The position numbers and the translations under genes were made by a program. This document shows positions 46,477 to 54,825 of a DNA stretch of 64,000 bases, piece by piece; within the stretch, counting starts at the first letter, position 1, and each line of letters opens with the position of its first letter. The stretch spans positions 372,001-436,000 of the forward strand of contig NZ_JAADJU010000002.1 in the NCBI RefSeq assembly GCF_012933545.1, given 5' to 3'. The notes under the pieces were generated by a model. That model was not told the origin of the DNA and made no database searches. It worked only from the letters and a program-made list of their open reading frames with translations. The DNA comes from Rouxiella aceris. Its GTDB lineage: Bacteria > Pseudomonadota > Gammaproteobacteria > Enterobacterales > Enterobacteriaceae.

Positions 46477-47203
46477 TTTGAACGCCGACCTGGGCGAAGG
46501 CTGTGCCAACGACCAGGCGTTATTACAACTGGTCAGTTCGGCCAATATCGCCTGCGGTTTTCACGCCGGGGATGCACCGACCATGCTGCAGTCTGTGCGC
46601 TGGGCGATTCAGTATGGCGTGGCGATTGGCGCTCACCCGGGCTATGCCGATCGGGAGAACTTTGGTCGTAACGCCATGCAATTGCCGCCTGATGTGGTCT
46701 ATGCCCAGGTGGCCTATCAGCTCGGCGCGCTGGCAGCTATTGCCCGCACGCAGGGCGGCCGCATGGTGCATGTCAAACCCCATGGTATGTTGTACAACCA
46801 GGCGGCAATCGAGCCGGCACTGGCCGATGCCATTGCGCGCGCGGTACAGGATGTCGACCCCACGCTGCGGCTGGTGGGGCTGGCGGGCAGCGAGCTGATC
46901 CGTGCCGGTGAACGGCTGGGACTGGCGACCCGTCAGGAAGTCTTTGCCGATCGTCGCTACCAGAGTAACGGTAACCTGGTTCCCCGCAGCCTACCCGGTG
47001 CAATCATCGAAACTGACCAGCTGGCCTTACAGCAGACATTAGCTATGATTTTGAATAAGCAGGTGATCAGCTGTGAAGGCATACCGGTAACGGTCCAGGC
47101 CGATACCGTCTGTTTACATGGGGACGGTGAGCATGCGCTGGCCTTTGCCCGCAGCCTGCGTGCCGCCTTTGCCGAAAAGAATATCCAGGTTCGCGCGGGG
47201 TAA
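46466..47203 (+). CDS. pxpA: 5-oxoprolinase subunit PxpA
   Basis: A 245-residue LamB/YcsF-family protein (244 in E. coli), the catalytic partner of PxpBC. It starts [17 protein letters not shown] and contains [12 protein letters not shown] and [14 protein letters not shown]. The start at 46466 is fixed by family length; longer in-frame readings run inside pxpC. It ends 22 bases before pcp. Confidence 0.96.
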   Translation: MIVDLNADLGEGCANDQALLQLVSSANIACGFHAGDAPTMLQSVRWAIQYGVAIGAHPGYADRENFGRNAMQLPPDVVYAQVAYQLGALAAIARTQGGRMVHVKPHGMLYNQAAIEPALADAIARAVQDVDPTLRLVGLAGSELIRAGERLGLATRQEVFADRRYQSNGNLVPRSLPGAIIETDQLALQQTLAMILNKQVISCEGIPVTVQADTVCLHGDGEHALAFARSLRAAFAEKNIQVRAG

Positions 47204-47225
47204 TTTCTGCGCCTGAGGAGCAACG

Positions 47226-47876
47226 ATGCGACAAGTATTAGTGACCGGTTTTGAGCCTTTTGACGGTGAACGCGTCAATCCGTCGTGGGAAGTGGTCAAA
47301 AAGTTAAATGACCTGCAGCTTTCCGGGGTGAATATTGTGGTTCGCCAGTTGCCTTGTGTCTTTGGCAAGGCGATTGAGGCCCTGAACAGTGCCATTGATG
47401 AGGTCGATCCGCTGATGGTGCTCTGTGTCGGGCAGGCGGGAGGGCGCGTTGAGATCAGCGTCGAACGGGTCGCTATCAACGTTATCGATGCCCGTATTCC
47501 TGATAATGCCGGGCAACAGCCGGTGGATGAGGTGATTGTCGCCGAGGGACCGGCCGCCTATTTTTCGTTGTTGCCGATCAAAGCGGTAGTGAGCGGTCTG
47601 CGCGAGGCGGGCATTCCCGCTATGGTTTCGCAAACGGCAGGCACCTATGTCTGCAACCATGTGATGTACGGCTTGCTGCATCGTCTGGCTCAAGGCAACT
47701 GCAAGGCGGTAAAAGGCGGATTTATTCATATCCCTTATTTACCCGAGCAGGCAGCCAGGCATCCGGGAGCGGCCAGTATGTCAGTTAATACCGTGGTGAA
47801 AGCCCTGGAGTTGACTATTGCCATTGCCCTGCATACCGAACAGGATCTGGCGATTGCCGAGGGGGCGACTCATTAA
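47226..47876 (+). CDS. pcp: Pyrrolidone-carboxylate peptidase Pcp
   Basis: A 216-residue cysteine peptidase (C15 family) that removes N-terminal pyroglutamate from peptides. It has the N-terminal [19 protein letters not shown], the catalytic Cys143 in [14 protein letters not shown] and the catalytic His in [18 protein letters not shown] lies upstream. Its place after pxpBCA suggests one pathway from pyroglutamyl peptides to 5-oxoproline to glutamate. E. coli lacks this gene. Confidence 0.96.
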   Translation: MRQVLVTGFEPFDGERVNPSWEVVKKLNDLQLSGVNIVVRQLPCVFGKAIEALNSAIDEVDPLMVLCVGQAGGRVEISVERVAINVIDARIPDNAGQQPVDEVIVAEGPAAYFSLLPIKAVVSGLREAGIPAMVSQTAGTYVCNHVMYGLLHRLAQGNCKAVKGGFIHIPYLPEQAARHPGAASMSVNTVVKALELTIAIALHTEQDLAIAEGATH

Positions 47877-48670
47877 TGCCTGAAGGACCCGAGATCCGTC
47901 GTGCTGCTGACCGGTTACAGCAGGCGGTGATCGATCGGCCACTGACCGAGGTATGGTTTGCTTTTCCCCGGTTGCAGCCTTATCAGTTGCCGTTGATCGG
48001 CGAGCGGGTGACTGCCATTGAAACCCGCGGCAAAGCCTTGTTGACGCACTTTAGTCAGGGACTGACGATGTATAGCCATAATCAGCTGTACGGTGTCTGG
48101 CGGGTGTTTAAGCAGGGCGATACTATCGATCACGGTAAACGTTCACTGCGGGTAAAACTGGCTACCACGGAAAGCGCCATCTTGTTATACAGCGCGTCGG
48201 AGATCGAAATCTGGCCGACGCAAGAAGTCAATCAGCACCCATTTTTACAGCGCATTGGCCCCGATGTGTTGGATAATCAGCTTGACGTTGAGCAGGTAAA
48301 AGCCCGCTTGCTGTCGACGCGTTTTTATCATCGTCAGCTTGGCGGTCTGCTGCTGGATCAGGCATTCTTGGCCGGACTGGGCAACTATCTGCGCGCCGAA
48401 ATCCTCTGGCTTGCCTGCTTGCTGCCAAGCCATAAACCGGCAGATCTTGCGGACGATCGGCTCACGCTGTTGGCCAGCGCCTGTTTGTCTATTGCCCGTC
48501 ACTCCTATGCCATGCGTGGTACCATGGATGAAACGGCGCATCACGGCGCATTATTTCGCTTTAAGGTGTTTGCCCGCGAAGGCCAGCAATGCGAGCGCTG
48601 CGGCGGTACCATTGTCAAAAACAGCGTCTCGTCGCGTCCTTTTTTCTTTTGTCCGCGATGCCAGATCTGA
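47876..48670 (+). CDS. nei: Endonuclease VIII Nei
   Basis: A 264-residue DNA glycosylase/AP lyase of the Fpg/Nei family (263 in E. coli) that excises oxidised pyrimidines. The catalytic N-terminus after Met removal is [13 protein letters not shown] (Pro2, Glu3). The C-terminal zinc finger is [11 protein letters not shown]…FFFCPRCQ. It overlaps the pcp stop codon by one base (TAATG), so it is translated with the oxoproline genes. Confidence 0.97.
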   Translation: MPEGPEIRRAADRLQQAVIDRPLTEVWFAFPRLQPYQLPLIGERVTAIETRGKALLTHFSQGLTMYSHNQLYGVWRVFKQGDTIDHGKRSLRVKLATTESAILLYSASEIEIWPTQEVNQHPFLQRIGPDVLDNQLDVEQVKARLLSTRFYHRQLGGLLLDQAFLAGLGNYLRAEILWLACLLPSHKPADLADDRLTLLASACLSIARHSYAMRGTMDETAHHGALFRFKVFAREGQQCERCGGTIVKNSVSSRPFFFCPRCQI

Positions 48671-48690
48671 GTGATGTTAATGGTTGAGAT

Positions 48691-48735
48691 AAAAAAAGCC
48701 CCTGTACCGGCAAGCGGTCAGGGGCTTTATTTTTA
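48691..48735. terminator. Bidirectional terminator between nei and gltA
   Basis: A 10-bp stem (AAAGCCCCTG with CAGGGGCTTT) lies between the convergent nei and gltA genes, with A-run before and T-rich run after. It can end both transcripts; the seven-T run on the minus strand makes it stronger for gltA. Confidence 0.9.
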
Positions 48736-48773
48736 CTGCTGAACAGACTGCTAGCTGACTCGAAGCAGACGGC

Positions 48774-50060
48774 TTATTTGTCATCAACCTGTGAGGTAAA
48801 ATCGCGCTTGGCGTAGCCGGTATACAGCTGACGTGGGCGGGCGATTTTAACGCCATCGTTGTGCATTTCATTCCAGTGGGCGATCCAGCCCACGGTACGC
48901 GCCATCGCAAAGATCACAGTAAACATTGACGATGGGATCCCCATGGCTTTCAGGATGATACCGGAATAGAAGTCAACGTTCGGGTAGAGTTTGCGTTCGA
49001 TAAAGTATGGGTCGTTGAGAGCAATATGCTCAAGCTTCATGGCGACTTCCAGCAGGTCGTCTTTCATGTTCAGCTCTTCGAGCACGGCGTGACAGGTTTC
49101 ACGCATCACGGTAGCGCGCGGATCGTAGTTTTTGTAAACCCGATGACCAAAGCCCATCAGGCGGAAGGAATCATTTTTATCCTTCGCGCGTTTGAGGAAT
49201 GCAGGGATATGCTCAACGGTGCTGATCTCCTCCAGCATTCTCAGACAGGCTTCGTTGGCACCGCCGTGAGCGGGTCCCCACAGGGAAGCAATACCGGCCG
49301 CAATACAGGCAAACGGATTGGCACCTGACGAACCGGCAGTACGCACGGTTGAGGTGGAGGCGTTTTGCTCATGGTCGGCATGCAGAATAAAAATGCGGTC
49401 CATGGCTTTTTCGAGGACCGGGTTTACCACGTATTCTTCGCAAGGGGTCGAAAACATCATATGCAGGAAGTTACCGGCATAAGAGAGATCGTTGCGTGGG
49501 TAGACAAATGGTTGACCGATGGAATATTTATAACACATCGCTGCAACGGTCGGCATTTTCGACAGCAGGCGGAAAGCGGCAATCTCGCGATGACGTTCAT
49601 TTTCTACATCGATGGAATCGTGATAGAAGGCAGCCAGTGCGCCAGTTACGCCGCAGAGCACCGCCATAGGATGCGAGTCGCGACGGAAACCGTGGAACAG
49701 ACGGGTGATCTGTTCGTGGACCATACTATGGCGAGTCACAATGGTTTTGAAATCTTCGTATTCTTTCTGGGTTGGCGGCTCGCCGTACAGCAACAGGTAG
49801 CTGACTTCCAAAAAGTTGGAGTTCAGTGCCAGTTGGTCAATGGGGAAGCCACGATGCAGCAGAATGCCTTCATCGCCATCGATAAAAGTAATTTTGGATT
49901 CGCAGGATGCGGTAGAAGTAAAGCCGGGGTCAAAGGTAAAAAAACCTTTTGCTCCCAGGGGGCGTATATCAATCTCGTCTTGACCCAAGGTGCCGGTAAG
50001 CACGTTAAGTTCAATAGGATCATGACCTTGTAGGGTAAGTGTCGCTTTCTTATCAGCCAT
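48774..50060 (-). CDS. gltA: Citrate synthase GltA
   Basis: A 428-residue type II citrate synthase (427 in E. coli) condensing acetyl-CoA and oxaloacetate. The catalytic segments are [23 protein letters not shown] and NVDFYSG, holding the two active histidines and the aspartate. The N-terminal NADH-sensing domain is present. It is divergent from sdhC. Confidence 0.98.
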   Translation of the reverse strand: MADKKATLTLQGHDPIELNVLTGTLGQDEIDIRPLGAKGFFTFDPGFTSTASCESKITFIDGDEGILLHRGFPIDQLALNSNFLEVSYLLLYGEPPTQKEYEDFKTIVTRHSMVHEQITRLFHGFRRDSHPMAVLCGVTGALAAFYHDSIDVENERHREIAAFRLLSKMPTVAAMCYKYSIGQPFVYPRNDLSYAGNFLHMMFSTPCEEYVVNPVLEKAMDRIFILHADHEQNASTSTVRTAGSSGANPFACIAAGIASLWGPAHGGANEACLRMLEEISTVEHIPAFLKRAKDKNDSFRLMGFGHRVYKNYDPRATVMRETCHAVLEELNMKDDLLEVAMKLEHIALNDPYFIERKLYPNVDFYSGIILKAMGIPSSMFTVIFAMARTVGWIAHWNEMHNDGVKIARPRQLYTGYAKRDFTSQVDDK

Positions 50061-50273
50061 TTACAGTCTCCTTAGCGCCTTATTTTAATAATCTTTAACA
50101 ACTCTGTCCGCGATCTACAAGAGAGCCGGAACTGCCTGCGGGTGACATCACCGCCATTATTATGTGAAGTCTTTTTCCGCGCTCCTGTGTCAAGCGTAGG
50201 GCAAAGCCATACGCTTGCCAATGTTTGCGGTTTTGCGACGGACAGGCGGCATTCATCGTTGTTATCGATCCAA

Positions 50274-50384
50274 TATACCCTTCATTTTTTTTCAAGTTGC
50301 AGCGGCGATCACCACTTTCATTAATCCTGCGGATTCATTAAGTAAGTTAACGCTTTTCTGCCCTTTATGATCCTGAGGGTATAG
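50274..50384. repeat. ERIC-like element upstream of gltA
   Basis: About 111 bases starting TATACCCTTCATTTTTTTTC then AAGTTGCAGC, with a core ATTAATCCTGCGGATTCATT then AAGTAAG, and ending CCTGAGGGTATAG. These landmarks match an ERIC element, slightly shortened. Confidence 0.7.
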
Positions 50385-50422
50385 ACCAGTATTCTCTTTT
50401 CTTCTGCTCTACCTACGACAAG

Positions 50423-50438
50423 TGTGATTAATTACACA
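50423..50438. promoter_or_regulatory. CRP-binding site in the gltA-sdhC region
   Basis: TGTGA-TTAATT-ACACA matches the CRP consensus at nine of ten positions. It could serve gltA, sdhC or both. Confidence 0.7.
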
Positions 50439-50977
50439 GCCTACACTTTTGCATAAGTCGGCGTTGCTGGGAAGTGTATGTATTGAACTGAGGTGAGTCA
50501 TAGGCATAAACAATAGGTTAGTTGTAATAGAAATGTTGTCACGATGTCAAATGACATAATTTATTTTGTGTACAATATGAAAAATGAGAGCTAACTCACT
50601 GTTTCGTAGAAATGTGACCAAACAGTTTGTAGGGTAATTGTAATAGGAATGTGATAACCCTATACTCCTCAAAGGTCTCCGGAATACCCTGAAGTAGGAG
50701 CACCCAGCGTTAAAGAATACGCGCCGTTTAAGCACAATGGATGTCGATGTTTGAGCGCGTGTTGTAAGAGCCTTTGGTTCTTAACGCTGTCTGATTTCCA
50801 CCCAGGCCGGAGGATGGAAAATAATAAGCGCCATTCATGATCTACTGCGCTCGGTCTGCTGTGTTAAAACAAGCACACAATGCCCTTTTACTCCAGTTAT
50901 TGTGTAAACCGGCTTTGCCGCTTATTTTGCGTTGCCCGTACCCCCGCAGGAGTGACTGAACAGGCTCTATGAGCTGT

Positions 50978-51367
50978 GTGGGCAAAACCGTGAAAAAACA
51001 AAGACCTGTCAATCTGGATCTGCAAACGATCCGGCTTCCCGTTACTGCGATAGCGTCCATCTTACACCGTGTCTCTGGCGTAATAACCTTCGTTGCTGTG
51101 GGTATCCTCCTCTGGTTGCTTGGTACGTCTCTTTCCTCTCCGGAAGGATTCGCGCATGCTGCCGACATTATGGACAGCCTGTTCGTCAAGTTCATTTTCT
51201 GGGGCATTCTCACTGCACTGGCCTATCACGTTTGCGGCGGCATTCGCCACCTGCTGATGGATTTTGGCTTTATCGAAGAGAGTTTGGCTGCGGGTACCCG
51301 TTCGGCGCACATCGCCTTCGGACTTACCCTTGTGCTGTCAGTGCTGGCGGGAGTACTCGTATGGTAA
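50978..51367 (+). CDS. sdhC: Succinate dehydrogenase cytochrome b556 subunit SdhC
   Basis: A 129-residue membrane anchor with three spans, the length of E. coli Sdh[21 protein letters not shown], the quinone-site RVSGV and the heme ligand histidine in [12 protein letters not shown] are conserved. I chose the GTG at 50978 because it gives family length; an ATG at 50969 would add three residues. It overlaps sdhD by seven bases. Confidence 0.94.
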   Translation: MGKTVKKQRPVNLDLQTIRLPVTAIASILHRVSGVITFVAVGILLWLLGTSLSSPEGFAHAADIMDSLFVKFIFWGILTALAYHVCGGIRHLLMDFGFIEESLAAGTRSAHIAFGLTLVLSVLAGVLVW

Positions 51368-51708
51368 ACAATGTTTCTGCATTGGGACGTAATGGCGTTC
51401 ATGACTGGTTGCTACTTCGTGCGGCTGCTATCGTAATCACTTTGTATATTCTCTATATTATTGGCTTTGTCGCCATGGCTCAGGAGATCAACTTTGAAGT
51501 CTGGCACGGCTTTTTCGCATCCTCCATCACTAAAGTATTCACCTTGCTGACATTGCTGTCGATTCTGGTTCATGCCTGGATCGGTATGTGGCAGGTGCTA
51601 ACGGACTACGTCAAACCCCTCGCTGTGCGCCTGGTGCTGCAATTGGCCATCGTTGTCACGTTAGTGGTTTATCTACTTTATGGAACATTAGTTGTGTGGG
51701 GAGCTTAA
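51361..51708 (+). CDS. sdhD: Succinate dehydrogenase membrane anchor SdhD
   Basis: A 115-residue subunit with three hydrophobic spans, same length as in E. coli. [17 protein letters not shown] near residue 71 contains the quinone-site tyrosine. With SdhC it binds heme b and anchors the enzyme in the inner membrane. Confidence 0.96.
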   Translation: MVNNVSALGRNGVHDWLLLRAAAIVITLYILYIIGFVAMAQEINFEVWHGFFASSITKVFTLLTLLSILVHAWIGMWQVLTDYVKPLAVRLVLQLAIVVTLVVYLLYGTLVVWGA

Positions 51709-51711
51709 TCA

Positions 51712-53478
51712 ATGAATCTGCCAGTCAGAGAGTTTGATGCCGTAGTGATCGGTGCCGGTGGTGCAGGTATGCGCGCCGCATTGCAAATTTCACAAATGGG
51801 GCTGTCTTGCGCCCTGATATCCAAAGTTTTCCCAACCCGTTCTCATACGGTATCGGCACAGGGCGGGATCACCGTTGCCCTGGGCAATACCCATGAAGAT
51901 GACTGGCAATGGCATATGTATGACACCGTCAAAGGTTCCGACTATATCGGTGATCAGGATGCCATTGAATATATGTGCAGCACCGGGCCGGAAGCCATTC
52001 TCGAGCTGGAACATATGGGACTGCCTTTCTCCCGTCTGGATAACGGTAAAATTTATCAGCGTCCGTTTGGTGGCCAGTCGAAAAATTTCGGCGGCGAACA
52101 GGCGGCACGTACTGCAGCGGCTGCCGACCGTACCGGTCACGCCTTGCTGCATACGCTCTATCAGCAAAACCTGAAAAACGACACGACAATTTTCTCTGAG
52201 TGGTATTCCCTGGATCTGGTCAAAAACCAGGACGGCGCCATTGTCGGTTGTACCGCCATCTGCATTGAAACCGGTGAAGTGGTCTACTTCAAGGCGAAAG
52301 CCACGGTGCTGGCTACCGGCGGTGCCGGTCGTATTTACCAGTCAACCACCAATGCTCATATCAATACCGGTGACGGCGTCGGCATGGCACTGCGCGCGGG
52401 TGTCCCGGTGCAGGATATGGAAATGTGGCAGTTCCACCCTACCGGTATCGCCGGGGCCGGGGTACTGGTTACCGAAGGCTGCCGTGGTGAAGGTGGTTAT
52501 TTGCTCAATAAAGACGGCGAGCGCTTTATGGAGCGTTATGCACCCAATGCCAAAGATCTGGCGGGACGTGATGTCGTCGCCCGTTCGATTATGATCGAAA
52601 TTCGTGAAGGTCGCGGCTGTGAAGGGCCGTGGGGACCGCACGTCAAACTGAAGCTCGACCATCTGGGCAGAGAAGTGCTGGAGTCCCGTTTGCCGGGTAT
52701 TCTCGAACTGTCACGCACCTTTGCTCACGTCGATCCGATCAAAGAACCGATTCCGGTGATCCCGACCTGCCACTATATGATGGGCGGTATTCCGACCAAA
52801 GTGACCGGTCAGGCGCTGCGGGTGAACGAGAAAGGCGAAGATGTGGTGATCCCGGGGCTGTTTGCCGTCGGCGAGATCGCCTGCGTATCAGTACACGGTG
52901 CCAACCGTCTTGGCGGCAACTCGCTGCTTGACCTGGTAGTGTTTGGGCGTGCTGCCGGTATGCACCTCAAAGAGTCGCTGCTGGAGCAGGGCGCCAGTCG
53001 TGATGCCAGTCAGTCAGATATCGATGAATCGCTGTCGCGCATGAATCGCTGGAACAATACCCGTTCCGGGGAAGATCCGGTCACCATTCGTAAAGACCTG
53101 CAGACCTGTATGCAGCATAACTTCTCGGTATTCCGTGAAGGGGATGCGATGGCAAAAGGGCTGGAAGAGCTGAAAACCATTCGTGAACGTCTGCATAGTG
53201 CCCGTCTGGATGATACCTCCACCGAGTTTAACACCCAGCGTATTGAGTGTCTCGAGCTGGACAACCTGATGGAAACAGCGTTCTCAACGGCGGTTTCTGC
53301 CAATTATCGTACTGAGAGCCGCGGTGCCCATAGCCGCTTCGACTTCCCGGATCGTGATGATGCCAACTGGTTATGCCACACGCTTTACCAACCGGAAAGC
53401 GAAAGCATGACGCGCCGTGAGGTGAATATGAAGCCTAAGCTGCGCGCGGCATTCCCGCCGAAAGCACGTACTTACTAG
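51712..53478 (+). CDS. sdhA: Succinate dehydrogenase flavoprotein SdhA
   Basis: A 588-residue flavoprotein, identical in length to E. coli SdhA, that oxidises succinate to fumarate. It starts with the FAD motif [15 protein letters not shown]. The covalent FAD ligand is His45 ([10 protein letters not shown]). The substrate region [12 protein letters not shown] and the motif [21 protein letters not shown] are present. Confidence 0.98.
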   Translation: MNLPVREFDAVVIGAGGAGMRAALQISQMGLSCALISKVFPTRSHTVSAQGGITVALGNTHEDDWQWHMYDTVKGSDYIGDQDAIEYMCSTGPEAILELEHMGLPFSRLDNGKIYQRPFGGQSKNFGGEQAARTAAAADRTGHALLHTLYQQNLKNDTTIFSEWYSLDLVKNQDGAIVGCTAICIETGEVVYFKAKATVLATGGAGRIYQSTTNAHINTGDGVGMALRAGVPVQDMEMWQFHPTGIAGAGVLVTEGCRGEGGYLLNKDGERFMERYAPNAKDLAGRDVVARSIMIEIREGRGCEGPWGPHVKLKLDHLGREVLESRLPGILELSRTFAHVDPIKEPIPVIPTCHYMMGGIPTKVTGQALRVNEKGEDVVIPGLFAVGEIACVSVHGANRLGGNSLLDLVVFGRAAGMHLKESLLEQGASRDASQSDIDESLSRMNRWNNTRSGEDPVTIRKDLQTCMQHNFSVFREGDAMAKGLEELKTIRERLHSARLDDTSTEFNTQRIECLELDNLMETAFSTAVSANYRTESRGAHSRFDFPDRDDANWLCHTLYQPESESMTRREVNMKPKLRAAFPPKARTY

Positions 53479-53514
53479 TCCGCGCCTTTATCGAACGGTG
53501 AGCAGGAGCATATT

Positions 53515-54231
53515 ATGAAACTCGAATTTTCGATTTATCGCTATAACCCGGACGTGGACGACGTTCCGTACATGAAAGATTATGTGCTGGAAGCCGAAGA
53601 AGGCCGTGACATGATGCTGCTGGATGCCTTGATCCAGCTGAAAGAACAGGACCCGACACTCTCTTTTCGCCGTTCTTGCCGTGAGGGCGTTTGCGGCTCT
53701 GACGGTGTCAATATGAACGGTAAAAACGGCCTGGCTTGCATCACGCCAATTTCTGCGTTGCGTCACGGAAGCAAGAAAATAGTCATCCGTCCTCTGCCTG
53801 GTTTGCCGGTTGTGCGTGACCTGGTGGTAGACATGGGACAATTCTATAAGCAGTATGAGAAGATTAAACCTTACCTGTTGAATGATGGGAAAAATCCTCC
53901 GGCGCGTGAGCACTTGCAAATGCCAGAGGAACGGGAAAAACTGGACGGTTTGTACGAGTGTATTCTCTGCGCCTGCTGTTCTACCTCCTGCCCGTCATTC
54001 TGGTGGAATCCTGATAAATTTGTCGGACCGGCGGGATTGTTGGCGGCGTATCGCTTCCTGATTGACAGCCGCGACACCGAGACGCAGACGCGACTTGATG
54101 GTTTGGACGATGCTTTCAGCGTATTCCGCTGTCACAGCATTATGAACTGCGTCAGTGTTTGTCCGAAAGGACTTAACCCGACCAAGGCCATCGGCCATAT
54201 CAAGTCGATGTTGCTACAACGCGGTGCCTGA
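53515..54231 (+). CDS. sdhB: Succinate dehydrogenase iron-sulfur protein SdhB
   Basis: A 238-residue iron-sulfur subunit. The 2Fe-2S ligands are in SCREGVCGSDGVNMNG near residue 55. The 4Fe-4S and 3Fe-4S ligands are in CILCACCSTSCPS (~149) and CHSIMNCVSVCPKGLNP (~206). It passes electrons from FAD to quinone. Confidence 0.98.
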   Translation: MKLEFSIYRYNPDVDDVPYMKDYVLEAEEGRDMMLLDALIQLKEQDPTLSFRRSCREGVCGSDGVNMNGKNGLACITPISALRHGSKKIVIRPLPGLPVVRDLVVDMGQFYKQYEKIKPYLLNDGKNPPAREHLQMPEEREKLDGLYECILCACCSTSCPSFWWNPDKFVGPAGLLAAYRFLIDSRDTETQTRLDGLDDAFSVFRCHSIMNCVSVCPKGLNPTKAIGHIKSMLLQRGA

Positions 54232-54246
54232 GTCGGCGACCAGCAG

Positions 54247-54274
54247 ATTAGCGGGAACCCAGGTTCCCGCTAAT
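54247..54274 (+). terminator. Long hairpin after sdhB
   Basis: A perfect 13-bp inverted repeat (ATTAGCGGGAACC with GGTTCCCGCTAAT) separated by two bases, 15 bases after sdhB. No U-run follows, so it may be a processing or stabilising hairpin instead of a full terminator. Confidence 0.5.
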
Positions 54275-54417
54275 ATTAAGTAAATTGGTGGTAACAAAAA
54301 CGCAACAAAATTGTCCAAGTTAGCAACTGAAATAAGCGAATGATATTTCTCGATAAAGCGTGATAGTTTGGTAGCAGGGAGTACGCTGTCGGGCGTTAAG
54401 CAGTTCGCAGGGAAACA

Positions 54418-54454
54418 CCAAAAGCCGGAGTGCCAGCAAAACGCCGGCTTTTGG
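54418..54454 (+). other. Second hairpin between sdhB and sucA
   Basis: An 11-bp perfect stem (CCAAAAGCCGG with CCGGCTTTTGG) and 15-base loop. Its T-run lies within the stem, and the sequence after it is GC-mixed. Confidence 0.5.
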
Positions 54455-54622
54455 AGGTTCCTTGACCAGACAAAGAGCAGTAAACCTGCGCGATTGAGGT
54501 GAACATACAGCCTGTTTCGACAAAACAGCCTATGTTTACTGAGTGGGGGAAATTCCCGCAGCGCGGAGGTAAACCCGGAGTCGGTAAAGTGAACTGTTAT
54601 ATGGAAAACCGTTTTACTGGAT

Positions 54623-54750
54623 GTATATTCCATAGATATCAAGGTGCAGCCGGGCGCAACTGGACGGATCTTCAGTCGCAAAGCAAGCTACGTGACTGAA
54701 GTGAGTGAAGGCAGCCAACGCATCTGCAACTTGAAAGATCGACGGGATAG
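54623..54750. repeat. ERIC-like element upstream of sucA
   Basis: About 128 bases with the diagnostic ERIC stretch GTGACTGAAGTGAGTGAAGG then CAGCCAACGCATCTGCAACTTGAA, ending GACGGGATAG. The opposite end is TATATTCCATAGATATCAAG. It lies 75 bases upstream of sucA. Confidence 0.8.
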
Positions 54751-54825
54751 GTCATTACGTCAGGTATTACGGTAATTTTATTAACCACGGCGAAAACTAA
54801 AGCTTTCAAAGCTTAAGGGATCACG

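Larger units (their letters stand above)
50061..50977. promoter_or_regulatory. gltA-sdhC divergent control region
   Basis: About 917 bases without a gene between gltA and sdhC. It holds an ERIC-like element (50274-50384), a good CRP site (50423-50438) and an imperfect direct repeat containing TTGTAATAG (50523 and 50638). Related regions in E. coli carry CRP-, ArcA- and Fnr-controlled promoters. The long sdhC leader would be a target for small RNAs such as Spot 42 or RyhB; I did not map these. Confidence 0.6.
54232..54825. other. sdhB-sucA intergenic region
   Basis: About 594 bases with two strong hairpins (54247-54274 and 54418-54454) and an ERIC-like element (54623-54750) just upstream of sucA. 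The hairpins lack clean U-tracts, so partial read-through from the sdh promoter to suc is likely, as in E. coli. It should also contain a sucA promoter. Confidence 0.6.
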
